The notes below the pieces were generated by a model. That model saw only the letters and a list, made by a program, of their open reading frames with translations. It had not been told where the DNA came from and did not search any database. A stretch of DNA of 64,000 nucleotides from Trichobilharzia szidati (taxonomy: Eukaryota; Platyhelminthes; Trematoda; Strigeidida; Schistosomatidae). The stretch covers positions 55,383,228 through 55,447,227 of the forward strand of contig OX235275.1 of the NCBI GenBank assembly GCA_944472155.2. The letters run 5' to 3'. The translations under genes and the position numbers were made by a program. This document shows positions 33,780-47,500 of the stretch, in pieces (position 1 is the first letter of the stretch; every line of letters starts with the position of its first letter).

Positions 33780-35250
33780 TATTTACGAAAACGTATGTAT
33801 ATATAATATTTATATACCCGAGAGAGAGTCAAATAATGTACAAATTGAATAATTAAGCGAGCGAGCGAGCGAGCGAGAGGTAATAGTAATAATAATAATA
33901 ATAATGTTAATATTAATATTATTAGTAATCATTTGTAATAATAATAAGAATAATAACAATTGAAAGGAAATTGATTGTGACTTTCCGTTCATTTTCTCTT
34001 TCTTCGTCTTCGTCTTCACAAGTTAGAAGTGTCTGTGAGTGTTGTCTTTGACAGGGGAGACAAATAATAATAATTCACACTAATCATATTGAAAATAAAA
34101 GAGATAGACAAACAGACAGACGGATAGATAGATAGACAGACAGACTGGTAGGAATCACAATCACATGAGAGTCATACATGTGTGTGTCACACATTGACAT
34201 AGATATCCCATCCATTCAAATACACAGAATAAAGAATGACTAATAGTGACAATAATAATAATAATAGTAGTAGTATTAGTATTAGTAATAAAGAAATCAT
34301 TTGTGATTATGTAAGGGAATAAAATACAAAATGAAAAATTAAATTTTTAAAAGAAAAATAAATAAATTAAAAACTATGTACATTTAAACACAATCTGATA
34401 TGGATCAATGAATAAATAAATAATACAGACAAAGAGAGAGAAAGAGAGAACATATGTGTGTCGAGTAGGGTGGGGTGGGGATCAGATTGTTAGCTGGAAG
34501 AAGAAGACGAGGAGGAGGCTGGGCCGGCTACGTGAGTAGTTCTCAGAGCAGGGTGAAGTTACGCACAGAATTGCGGAGGGCCGTGTGTGGTGGAAATAGA
34601 GAAAGAGAGAGAGATTACACTTACTGTTGGTTGCACTGTATAATGCGCATTACACATCAAGGAATTAAAAATTTCAAACAATTATAATTTGTACATTCCA
34701 TATTTTTTTCCACACGATAATGGAAAACTGCTACTCATCTGCGTGTGAGTGTATGCACGCGCGCCAGGCCCTACTAGTATGTATATATAAACGGGAAAAA
34801 GAGGGTAAAACCATTATGGAATGAAAATCTTGATACAAAAAGAACACAAAGAGAATACAATAGAAACAGTTGAAGAAGAAGAAGGCGGGGACGTGGTGTG
34901 TGATCGGATCGAAGAGGAGGACAGGGTAAAGGAAGCTATGTGCAATAAATCTATAAGGGTTCTACAAGTGTTTGTGTGTGTATGTGTGCGTGCATACATA
35001 CAATATTCACACACATACCTACCTACGTAACTCTACTGATTGGTTGGTTAATGGGATAAACAACATACATACATATTATGTGTTCATATATAAATAAAGA
35101 TTGAACAACAAAATTTAGAAATACAACAACCAAATCGAACGACAACGTACACGCCCACACACACACACACAAAACAAATTAGAAAAAAGAGTTACACAGA
35201 GGTTCAAGCATCATCATCATCATCACCATCATCAAGTGTTCGCCTTCTCT
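33780..35250. other. Simple-repeat-rich region next to the WAPL stop, possible 3' UTR
   Basis: Contains (GAGC)n near 33857-33878, AAT runs (33888-33904, 34252-34264), a GATA/GACA cluster at 34112-34145, GA runs (34430-34450, 34598-34612), (AC)n near 35157-35171 and (ATC)n at 35212-35236. None of the retroelement families seen elsewhere was recognised. Transcription of WAPL runs from 35251 towards lower numbers, so part of this may be its 3' UTR. I saw no TTTATT (AATAAA on the minus strand). Confidence 0.5.
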
Positions 35251-35516
35251 CTATACGACACCATTCGATGTTGACACTTTTACAAGGTCTGATTTATTAT
35301 TAGCAGCAGCATTATTATTATCCTGAGCTTCTAGTATACGTACAATGCGTAGAATTGATTCAGATCCTGAGGAACCGACACCTTTTGTCAATGATAAGAA
35401 ACTGAGTAGTTTGGCTAACATTATGGCCAATGGACGAAATTGACCATTTGGTAGCTTCGATCTGATACGATCTGTATAACGTGGACTTGATTGTAGGATA
35501 CAACCAAGTAGGAGAG
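35251..35516 (-). CDS. WAPL: WAPL terminal coding exon, residues 706-793 and stop
   Basis: The acceptor is tctatacag. It encodes LLLGCILQSSPRYTDRIRSK, then LPNGQFRPLAIMLAKLLSFL, then SLTKGVGSSGSESILRIVRI, and ends about 20 residues later at TAG (35251-35253). The first part corresponds to TALLLGCLCQESP and the end to TGQKSISRVIEYLE at the C-terminus of vertebrate WAPL. No AATAAA was seen on the minus strand just downstream, so the poly(A) site is unplaced. Confidence 0.93.
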
Positions 35517-38500
35517 CTGTATAGATATGTGGAAGGAAGAAAAAAATAGCGGCATTAATTAAACTGCTAGTCACCATCCACCAATTCAATACTAATTAAA
35601 TGCCCAGACATCGTAGAAGCATCTGCTCAAGAAGCCGACATGTCAACCTGAGACCGAGCACTTCGGTCCAATCAATCGACGGAAAAATCCAAAATTCAAT
35701 TAAGGCATTGTAATTTTGTTATTTTTTAAAGGTAAGCTAATGTTCATCCCATGTATGTCTTATGGGGAATATAGGCGCTTCAGTGGAATAGTATGAGCAA
35801 TCTAATCGATTCTCTGACATTATTTCCATCTGGATGGTTTCACAATTGTCCATAAACTTTGCTTTCGTCTTCATGTGACCTCCTCAGTATCACCACCCCC
35901 AGAAACCTTAGGGTGTCTGTAAGATCAATTCACTTCACATCCTTGAATCAAGTTAACCTGTCCCGGATCAGCCTAGCGTTGTTGCAACCCAATTATCCAT
36001 GCCTAACGTGTCTACATCGATGCGTTTAGTCAGACCATTGAACTCATGACCCAATCAGAGTATTTTGTGAACTGTTATTTTTGCTGACCCATGTCTTACT
36101 TTGTACTATTCTGTCGAGTTTATCTCATTTATTGATCTTCATCTGTATCAGCCTACCTGGTTAAGTAGCCAATTAAATTCTATCTTTGTGCCTATGCTCT
36201 GTCTATTTCTTAACCACTCTCTGTTCTATACCCTACCTTACTTGGGTTCATTCTTCTACTGACTGCTTACCTGAACGGTCGTGTCTGATTCCGGCTAGTT
36301 CGCAATTTTGGCTTTAACGTTATTACGCTCTGATAGTGGTACCTTGCTTTCTGTTAAGCGTTGTGCTTTGTACTCTTGAAACCGTTATGTACTGTAAGCG
36401 CAATATCACCTGAAATTAAGTCACGCGTAGAAACAGTGACCGGTTTCTTGTTTGTTCCGGACCGGGATAACCTTTATCTACGCGTGACTTAATCTCAAGC
36501 GATATTACGCTTACAGTGTCATTTCCGATTTGAGGGGTTCCAATCAAAGGTTTGGTGTATGGGCGTGTGGTTTCGTTTGTAAGTCTCCACTGCGCATGTC
36601 CACAGTTCATCTCCGTTTCCTTCTGGCGGTTCATTGCCTGACTTTCCACATACAGAGAAAGCAACTGATGATATAAAAGTTCGCAGATTATTGGAAATGC
36701 TTTTAAATCAGTGACGAGTGCGCCAAGTCTCTGAACGGATATGGAAGCATTTATTCCTGCTTGTGAATTTCCCCACATTGATTCCGGAGTAATGAACACG
36801 CCTGTTTTGATTTGACATCATTCACCATGCCAGAGTTTAAATGATGTTGTTGAGGTAAGTGTGGCAGACGTCTACCATTTAAATTTCTCCTAGTGATGGT
36901 GATTCATGTCTGGGGCTGTTTTGTTGGTCAAGTATCTCCATTATCTCTGTCTTCCTCTATGTTCATCACCTGGAATCCTGTCTTCAATACCTCCTCCACG
37001 CTTATACACATTTGAGTTTCTATGAAATGACACACGGGCTATTTGAGAAATTCAGATCTTCTGGGATCTTCTTACCAATTCAACGTATGCCCGTCTTCTC
37101 ACTTCCCCACAAATTGCCACAAGATGGGATCGAACACAGTCAGGAAGATTATCAGTGATAATAGACACATAGCCTTATCTAATTATGTTATTCGTACCTA
37201 CTCAGTTATCCGCGACAGATTTTTCAAGTATCGGACTATGGGTCCACACTCATTGTGTGTGTGACGACTGGTAATATTGTGGTGAGAGCTGGCTGCTAGC
37301 CAAAATTGGTAGACAGTAATTTACGTCAATGTTTACGTCCCCAATATTGGTCATGAGTAAAATAAGAACAAAGACTGCTGACTCAACAACCAATCACAGC
37401 AGACTTTGCGTAGGCGGATACAATTTGCAGATAGATAATGTGAACTTCAAGAAACAGCCACAGAGAAGAGATGAAAGATTAACTTTCAGTGATAAACTTA
37501 AGAGCCATTTTTTCACACTTATCTAATTGAAAAAAACCCATAAGTTTTAAAGAGGTGACTTGGAAAAGAAAGGCGTACTTAGTAAGGTGTCATCTACACA
37601 CAGTATTTCAACATATTATATCTAAAAAAGTAAAAGAGAACTTACCGGCATATGCAGCGACAACAGAGTCTTCCATATGCTGTTGAGCTTGTGACATACT
37701 TTTAGCTAGCTTCTCTTGTTCTTCTTGTGTATCAGCAACAAATTCAACGTCGGCACCACTGCCAACACTTTCGTCATCATCATCGTCATCTTCATCGCTA
37801 TCATCATCCAGTTCATCATCGTCTTCTTCTTCTTCTTCACTATTGTCATCGATCTCATCGAAATCCTCATCTTCTTCGTCATCATCGTCAATATCACTGG
37901 CACTATGTCGTTTCTTATTTTTAAGACTTCTAGACTTCTTTTTATGAAACATTCGTCTTCGACTTTTTCCTAATGGTGTAAGGCAAATAAAAACGGATAA
38001 GGGGAAAATGAGACGAAAACATACAATTATTATTATTATTATTACTGTACTGGTGTGTTGACTGACTGTCTAGCGGGTGGTAGTGAGCCCGGTGGGAAAA
38101 AAAAGGGAAAGTTGGGGACTACCATTATTATTGTTATTGTTGCCTTGGGTTCCTAGTGAAACATAGGGCTTCAACTACACGTCTCCACTTGTTTCTGTCT
38201 TCTGCTGTACTTTTCACATGCATCCATCTTAGTCCATACTGTTTCAACTCCTCTTCACACGATCTCCTCCATGTCACCCTTGCACTGACGTCCCAATCGC
38301 CGCTTCCCTTTCGAATTCCACTCGAGCGATGGCCTGACGCGCGATGTCACCCAACGGCCTCCTCAGTGAGTGTCCTATCCATCTCTACTTCTTTCTCCTG
38401 CATATTTGTTGGGCGATTGGTTCCTGTTTTGTTTGTTCCCATAGTTTTTTGTTGGTGATTCTTTCCGGCCATCTGATCTTCAGTAGTATAGAGCGAATAC

Positions 38501-41500
38501 AGTTGTTGATAAAGGTCTGCGACAGGCTGTTGGAAATATTCTTTGTGAGACACTGGCCAAGTTTCTGATCCGTATACAAGAACTGACTGACTTGACGTTT
38601 GTATTGAAAATCCGAATTTTGTTGTTGATGCAGGCTGAGTGACGAAGATTTCTAGATTGGTTTCAAGTTGATGAATGGGTTTCTCGCCTTCCCGATTCTC
38701 GATTTGACATCCTCGTCCCTTCCTCGTGTAGTTGAGACAATGCTCCCTAGATAAGTGAATGAAGTAACCTCTTTCAAATCCCTTCCGTTGATAGTGATTG
38801 TCACTGGATGTTGCTGCTGTTGTTGTTTTTGGTTGGTTGGTTATTTTCATAACCTCTGTCATTTCTATGTTCACCTGGAGTCCTGTCTTCTCTGGCTGAT
38901 TCTTCGACCAGTTTGTCGGTTTTCGCTTGTAAGTCTTCGATTTTGTGCAACATCAAACATAAATTATCCACTCGCGAAATCCAGGTCTTCTAGGGGGAAT
39001 ACCATGAAGCCAGCAAATCCCACCCACTTCCTAAAAGCACACAACCCAACGCTATTGAAACTTTAAGGCGGTTAAAGCCCTATTTCCTACTCACAATGGA
39101 AGGAATGGAAACGTCGGCATATTGGATACTCAAGGTAACCCGGAAAGAGGGGATTAGAACTGACAACCTATCACAATTTTAAGGCCAGTGTGCTTATTGA
39201 CAACGGAGGCGTACAATTATTTGTACTTTTTGTTGAATATTCGAACAGATGGTTTGATTTGATGTTTCGACGACATTTCTTGTTGTTGCTTATAATCATA
39301 TCAAAGCAAGGTACTCAGATATCTTCCATGATTTCTCATCCTTTGATTTCAATGGTAGTAGTATTTTTTTTCAATTTTCTGGTATGAGCGTTACATCATT
39401 CTGCTATTGTGATTTGTTGGAACTATAGTTCTGCCCTTCCCTACTATTATATAATTGTGCGCAACTGCCTATGTGGGTCATTTTTTTTAAAGGTCAGTCA
39501 CACTCCAGATTTAGGTGAATTTCTATGTTCTAATAAACATGACCAAGTCTGATTTGTAAGATCGATTTATGGGTTAGGGGAGGGAAAGTTCGGGAGATTG
39601 TAAACACACTGGAATTTTTTTCTAAGTAAACTAGAAAATATGGATCTTTGAACAACCTTATCACAGAAACTTCTCATTCTATTGCCGGTATATGGATGAC
39701 ACCTTCATTCTTTGTAATAATGATTCGGATAGGAGTACAATAATTAAGGAATTCAATGAAGTACATTCGGCTATGAAATTCACACGCGAAGAGGAATCCC
39801 CCAAAACAGAATTAATTGCCTTCCTGGATGTCTGTCCTCTTTACAAGAAAACCAGATGGTAGCATAAAAAGAAATTTGCATAGAAAAAGTACATGAACAA
39901 CAGGACAATATACACATTTTCACAGCTTCGTTCCTCTCAAGTACAAAAAAAAATTTAGTAAAGACCCTCAGCCACAGAGTTAGTTAGAGCTATATGCTCA
40001 GAAGAAGTAATTGAAGATGAACTAAGCATTGTATATGATACCTTGATTGAAAATAGCTATCCCGACAAATTTATCAAGAAACACATGACAAAGAAAGCGG
40101 AAAAGGACTACCCACTATCTGTAAACAAGAAGCCTCTTTATATATACGACTGCAATTCAAGGGCGATATACCAAGTGAGATAATTACGAGGAAATTAAGA
40201 AAATCATTTCAAAGAACTTTTAATGCTCTGGCGAACTACACGTCTTATTCTCTACATGACTGATGGTGCTACCTCGACTGAAAGATGAAGTACCTAGACT
40301 AGCCACTTCAAATTGTATTTGCCAATTCAACAGCGCTGCTTGTGGTGGAACGAGTTATATCGACCGTTGCTCTAGAAACTTCATTTTTCGTGCTCGTCGG
40401 GGAACATCTTCGAGTATGGCTAAGTAAAGGTGTAGTGAAAACCATCAACAGTTCGATATTACACCACCTGGTTCAAACCGGCCAGCCACAAAGCCACCAG
40501 CATTGAAAAATCCTTCTCTATCATCATCTACCGGGTACCAAATAAATTGCCAAAAAACATCGAGGTACCGCATGCTCCAAACAACAGAGGCCGATATCGC
40601 GATTCGCGTGAAACAACTAGTGCTTTGTGTGCAAAAGAAGCAAGTTCAGTTCAGTAGAGACTATCAATTCGTGAATTTGTATTATTATCTTTCCTAATTT
40701 TTCTGACATTCAGTTTATTGTTATGTTGATGCTATTGAACTGTAATCCATTGATATTGTTATTATTATTATTGATTCGCTGTTATTTAAACAACATTACC
40801 GTTGTTCATAAAACTAATTCATTCACTGTTATGTACATATATAACTGTAGAACCTGATGAACAGGGTGTTATTGAAAAGACTATTCTTTGTTCAGTAACC
40901 ATTCTTTTGAAAATGATGTAATAATCATAATAATAATGCAAAATATTTATTCTATGGACAAAATCTTCATGTGATACGTTTCTAAACTTGAAGGGTATTC
41001 ACATGCTATGTGTGTTGGCGATTCAGTTGTTTCAGCTTTGTATTGCAGCAACTGAAACTGCTGCTGCACTTCTGTGCAAAATTCTACGCTGAAACTCAGT
41101 CAACCAATCACTTAATTTTAATTGAATTTTAGATTTTCCCGTCGATTGATTGAACCGAAATGCTCGGTCTCAGGTTGACATGTCGGCTTCTTGTCCAGAT
41201 ACTTCGAAGATGTCTGGGCATTTAATTAGAATTTAATTTGTCGATAGTGACTAGCAATGGAATGAAGCCAGGATGCACATTTCGTCCTATTTGGGACTCG
41301 TCATCTGGACCGACCACTTCGGTTCAATCAATCGACGGGAAAATCTAAAATTCAATTGAATAATTAATATGACCCGTTGCACAAGAGGCAGTGGCTCTCG
41401 TGGCCCAAGTGGTCTAGTGGATAACGCTTTGGCGTTTGAAACTATGGGCATTAGGTTCGACCTTCGATGGTGGGAACATCATCACTCACTGGGAAGTGCA

Positions 41501-44500
41501 GGCACATCCAGTTGGCGAGTCCCAAATAGGAGGAAAGGCGCATCCTGGATTCCAATGCTAGTCACCATCCACCAATTAAATACAATCACTTAATTGTTTC
41601 AACGTCATTTCTGTTAGCTAACTCTTGTTTGTAGACAGCAATTATCCAATCAATAAAAAACCCTCACGTTGTTTAAATCGGGGTTTGAAGTTGACAATAG
41701 ACACGAAACGTCTACACAGTTAAACAATCAATTTTTCTCATGTCAATAAGACAGATAAGTAATATATATATATATATATATATACTAACCTAAAAATCCC
41801 CGATTATTTAAACCAAGAGCTCTTCGATCTTCAATTAGACGCCATTTTAGACCAGCTTCTTCAACAGTTGGATTAGGATGACCAGGACGTAGTGCTAATT
41901 GTTTATTGTCAACAACATCTCCATCAGTAATTTTAGATTCTTCAGCTGTACGTCGACGAGCTTCTGCGGCTACAGCTTCATCATCATCTCGTTCAAAATC
42001 ATGATTACGTGCACATTCTTCACGTGTTAGAAATAGCTAAAATAAAAAAATAAAAAAGTGTCGTAAATAATTGTTTTTGTTAATATTTTTTGAAATTCTT
42101 TCATGTCGAATAAATAAATAAATTTCAGACATTTATTCCCCTTAAAATGAATTTGAATAAAGCAAGAACAGCAGTGGTTTGTGCAGAATTAAGTGGTACC
42201 ATCACTGCTTATTTCGTTGGCTTCTCATCAGCTGCTTACAGGTCAAAGTCACTATTAAATAAATCTACAGAATAGGGCGAGGAGAATATGCTCTATTGAG
42301 AAATTAGAGGAAGAATTTATGTTTCTTGAAAAGATGTTGAAATGCAATGGTTATACTCAAAGATTCATTAACAAGTATGGAAGATTTGAAGTCACAAATG
42401 TCAAACAAATCACATTGGAGAAAAAACCAATCTACATTCAACCTGATTATAAAGGTGGAAATATTACAGCAGTTGTCAACAGAAGATTGAGGACGTCACT
42501 AGCCAGAGCCTATCCTGTAGCTAGCTAAGTTGGTTCCCGTCTATCGAACAACTTGCTCTTCTTTGATGTAATCAAAAATCGATAGATATCCTTCTCATGT
42601 TAACAACTCCAACTGTATATACAAATTTACATGTATCTGTGGGAGCAGTTACATTGGAAGAACAGAAAGAAGAAGGGCATATCTACGACTTTCTGAACAT
42701 GTACCAAAAAGCCAATGTCTAAAGAGAACAAATACTTTAAACAGAGACATCGCCAGGCATCTCCTTGACACAGGTCATGAGGTAAGCGTCGCAAAAATCG
42801 TTCAAAATTATCAATAGGCAAAAGAGTTCAATTCTCCTCAAGTTCGCTGAAACCATCTCTATCAAGCGCCTGAAACTTGATTTGTGCGTTCAGAAAGAAG
42901 CAGTTGCGATCAGTCTTTCGTTGCTCTGCCTGGTAACTGGATATTTTCACCTCTCTTTTCATCTGATTGCGTAATGTCGAAAGTTTCCATTGTGTATGAT
43001 TATTATTGTTCGGAATAGTGTTTAATATTATTATATATATTATTACTGTATGCATATATTAGTTGATTGATTTTTGTTCAAAAATGAACTCTCTGTGGGT
43101 AAGTATGTTAAAATTGTTTTTGTAGACATAGTTAATCATGACTTTGGCCTGCAAGCAGCTGATGAGAAGCCGACGAAATAAGCAGTGGTGGTAACACCTA
43201 ATTCTGCAAAAACTGTAGTTCTCGCTTTATTCAATTAAATAAATAAATACTAATACAAATACACACACACAAGCCCTGGAGTCATCATTAGCTTAATCTA
43301 CATGCAGTGCATTGCGTAACAACACATTTACGCACAATGAAAAGAGAAATACAGCACGGAGTCCGTGCTTATGATATATGTGTTTTTACGAAGTGAGCCA
43401 CTTAAAAAATGTGTTTAACATCATTATTTCTTTGCCATCCAGGTGCAGCATAGAACTAACTCTACAAGTTTTGAATTTTCAGTAAATATAGTGGCGGTGC
43501 TTTTTTTTCTTACGGTGATAGTGATTTCGTTAGACGACTTGTGTCAAAGCTTTTCTCTGCACTGACTGAGCTTACTATCGGTTTGGTGAAGTACAAGAAG
43601 AACGTCAGCCGGAAGTCGGACATGGACAATGTGAGATTAACTCCACGACTGCTTATAACGCTTTCCCTGCAGCAATGTCACTACCACCCTACTCCAAGGT
43701 CTGGGTGTTGCACTATTATGTCGCTACTAGTCAACAGTTTCCTTAGCGTCGCCAGAGGTCCCCTAGTTGCTAATGCTTTTTGGCCATCTAATATGAGTCT
43801 GCAGTAGCCTGTTGGAGAGGTGTTTCGTGAAGTCCTATGTCTGGGTTAGATATATGGGAGAAGTGATTTGATACTGGTGTAAGTACTAACTGCCGGAACT
43901 ACTTAGGCTTCATACGGCGTAAAATTAGAAGAGCACCATAACTGAGGAATGAATACAATTCATTCGAACGTGACAAAAAGACTGACAATGTCTAGCTGAA
44001 ATTCATCTATAAGACTGTTAGGGAGAATATAATTTCAGATGGGCTCGAACACTTGAATTGAGCCAGTGGTAAGATATTTAGATCATTGTTTTATATAATC
44101 AATTAAGCGCTATCTTAAGCAAACAGGAATGAGCATTAATTGCTCTTACTCTCTCTTCGTATCCCATCTACTCTTCTTCACACAGTCACAAACTCAAATT
44201 CTCCCTTAATCATTAACATCATCACAAATACCAACTAATATATATGATAAATATATATACTCAAGATCAGATGGTCAGAAAAGATCAGCAACAGAGATCT
44301 CTGGCAATGAACGAACCAACCAAGAACCGATTGTGAAACAAATAGGCAGGAAGAAATGGAGATGGATTGGCTGGCCATACTCTGAGGAAACCACCAAGTG
44401 ACATCACAAGAGAGACCATTGCTCGAGTGGAATTCGAAAGGGAAGCGGCGAGTTGGTCGTCAGTGCGAGGGTGACTTGGAGGAGGTCATGTGAAGAGGAG

Positions 44501-47500
44501 ATGACTTGGAGCCAGGTGAAGACTCTAGCAGAAAACCGAATGCAGTGGAGACGCACAGCTGAAGCCCTATGTTCCTCTAGGAATTAAAGGATATAATAAT
44601 AATAATGATAATAATAATACGTTGATCACATCATCACTGGCTAACATATAGGATTAGAAATAGAAAAGAGTTAGGGGTGGCCAAACCACAATCTAGCATC
44701 AATAGATGAACTCTTTGATTGTTGATTTGAGTCATTCATGTAGTAGTGGAGGTGGCATATAGACTGTCTGCCTCGTCGGGGTCATTGGAAATGTTAAGAA
44801 GGGCAAAAGTAAAGAATAGACACCAAAATCAACCAATCAGATCGTTCAGCTTTACACAAATGGATACTGAGCGATTTGATTGGTTGGTTCAAGGTCGTTT
44901 GACTTTATGTGTTGACCTAAGAAGTAATCAATAGCTTAAGGCTATTTGGCTCATTTTTACTAACCTGTATTAATTCATCGAGAGCTGTTGAAGTGACAAC
45001 CTGACGTTGTTCACCGTCTTCTGGTTCTTCTTCGTCCTCTTCTTCATCATCGTATGTATCAATGTATTTACCAACAGTCTTTTGATTTGATGATACTGAC
45101 GAGGAAGATGATGGCGGTGGCGCCGGTGAGGAATTCGACTTTTTAACACAAGATTTTGTAATATCCAGATAGACTATACGTGTACGATTTTCAGGACAAT
45201 GTTCACACATATTTACCAATAAGCAGAGAAGTAGAACAAGTACATCAAATCGTTTTGTTGCCGGTAAACGATCTGGTAGTTTAAGTAGACAATCGAATAT
45301 TGTTTCTAGAAAGCCTGTACAAGCGCCTAGTCGTTCACTAGCAAATTCTAAAAAGGGGAAACAAAAAGGAATAATAATAATAATAGCACAGAGGTGAAAA
45401 AGTTATTTTGAAGGTAAGCGATCATGTTTACTGAGAAACAATGTTAATTTAACTAAACGGTAGACTGTCTGATAGTTTTTTTTCTTTCAATCCTTTGCGT
45501 TCTCCAGGTGGAACGTACGGCACCTGCAAATGGGTGGTCTTCTGACGAAATACCCGAAATGTGACTAGGCACCTTTATAGCATCTTCGCATTAGCGCTTA
45601 ATTTTTTTTCTTTATTACAGCTTGATTCCACGCCGTATTTTTCGGTACAGGTATAGAATTTTCAGCATGGATATCGGTAGCCCAAATTTTGCAGGCCGAC
45701 CATAGATATCAGGTGTGCGTCGGCAGCGGATCGAACCCCGGACCATGTACATGGTTGGCGAGAGTCCTAACCACTGTGCCACCGACGCACTGTGTCCATT
45801 TAGTGAAAGTGGACGTCTGGTACTTAAAGCCGAACTGGTTTATAAACTGGTCTACCAAAGGGCGCGGGGGTGTTGGTGGTGGAAAACTCTCATTCCAAAG
45901 TTAAGGTGTACATCAAATCTAGAATTCGAAAGAAGCATGAGCCTGTTTTCGGTCACCAGAATCCATGGAAATGTAGTTTGTGACGCTGCTCCACTGTCTT
46001 ATGTCAGAATCAGACTTCAAGTCAAAGCCTCGGATGGGGGAGTGGCCCCCTTCAGATAAACACCTGTTTCGGTCTGGGCGTCCGAGTCGTAGTATCTGAG
46101 CCGTCCCAAAAACTATGAGACTTTGTGTGGCACATCAGATGGTACCCATGAAGTACCAAAATTATGATTATTAATGATAATAGGACTTAAAACTTGGGTC
46201 TTGAAGTGTCAATAAGGACGGTATTGATTTTTCTTTGCAGGGTGGGGTTTGCTATTCTAACAGTAGCTCAGCCTTCCTTCTGGTTTTGAGCTCGCTACCT
46301 GGTAAAGGCGAGCTTTAGAAGCATGTCGGCAAGGAATTGAACCCGAGCTACATGTGACATCGTGGTTGGCAAGTATACTACCGTTGGACCACCAACACCG
46401 GTAACACACAAACGGGGTAGTGGCTCCTTTTATCAAAAAATTACCATCCCACCTCACTTGCGTAATCATGAAGATCTTAACTGTTGTTATTCATCCCTTG
46501 GGTTCTGAGTGGAACATAAGGCTTCAAAAACACATCTCCATTTTATTCTATTTACTGCTGTACTCTTCAGCTGGCTAGCTCCACGATTGACCATAATCTC
46601 TCATCACCCTCACACCGACCACCTACTCGTCGCTTCCCATTCGGATTTCAGTTGACGGCCTCCTCAATGTATGTCCGACCCATCTATCTCCATTTTCTCC
46701 TACATATTTGTTGAGCAATCGGTTCTCGCCTATTGATTTTTTCATCGCCAGAGATTCTTGTTGGTAATTCTTTCTGGACCGCCGGCCGGCTGGTCATTTG
46801 ATCTTCAGTATGGAGCCAGCTGTCGATAAAAGTCTGCAGTAACTTGTTGGAAATGCTTTTCGTAACACACTAGTCAGGTTTTTAACCCGGATAGAAGAAG
46901 TGACTCACTGACTTCCGAATCTTGTTGTTTATGCTGCCTGAGTCAGTGTGTGGAAGACTTCCAAACTGGTTTCAGATTGCTGAAGGCTTTGCGATTCTGG
47001 CTGGCTGGCTTTGACATCTCCACTCATGCTGCCTGTGGTTGAAACGATGCTGGCTGCCTAGATATATGAAGCCAGGAAGTAACCTCTTTCAAATTTCTCC
47101 CGTTGATAGTGATTAATGCCGTTTCATAAATAGGAAAACTTTAAATTGACAAACTGAGGAATATTAACCATAAGGTCGGTGTATTAACAACAATACACAC
47201 GAAGACAAAAGTACACACATCTAAACTCCCTGATATTTTTGAAATTTTACCCCTATGAAGCCCTTATCGTCAGTCAGAGATTGCTGTAGGGAAAGTCGAG
47301 ATATACAATTTTTCGGGTTGACATTTTCTTGACCCATCTCTCCCCGAAAGTAGAAAGGCAGAATAGCCGGTTCGCTGATCATCCTGAGGAAACTGTTATA
47401 CACCTCCGTCGGTTGTAAGAACAACTTCGCCCTCAGACCTCACTAATCCCAAACGCAGTGAAATAAAAGCCTACGACACTATGACTGTGGTTGCTTTTAC

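Noticed and set aside
34475..34687. Open frame with RRRRGGGWAGYV start
   Set aside because: Low-complexity purine-rich sequence without domain, homologue or splice context.
37608..37952. Acidic open frames and their shadows on both strands at 37.6-38.0 kb taken as separate small genes
   Set aside because: They are one WAPL exon (37646-37969) read in several frames.
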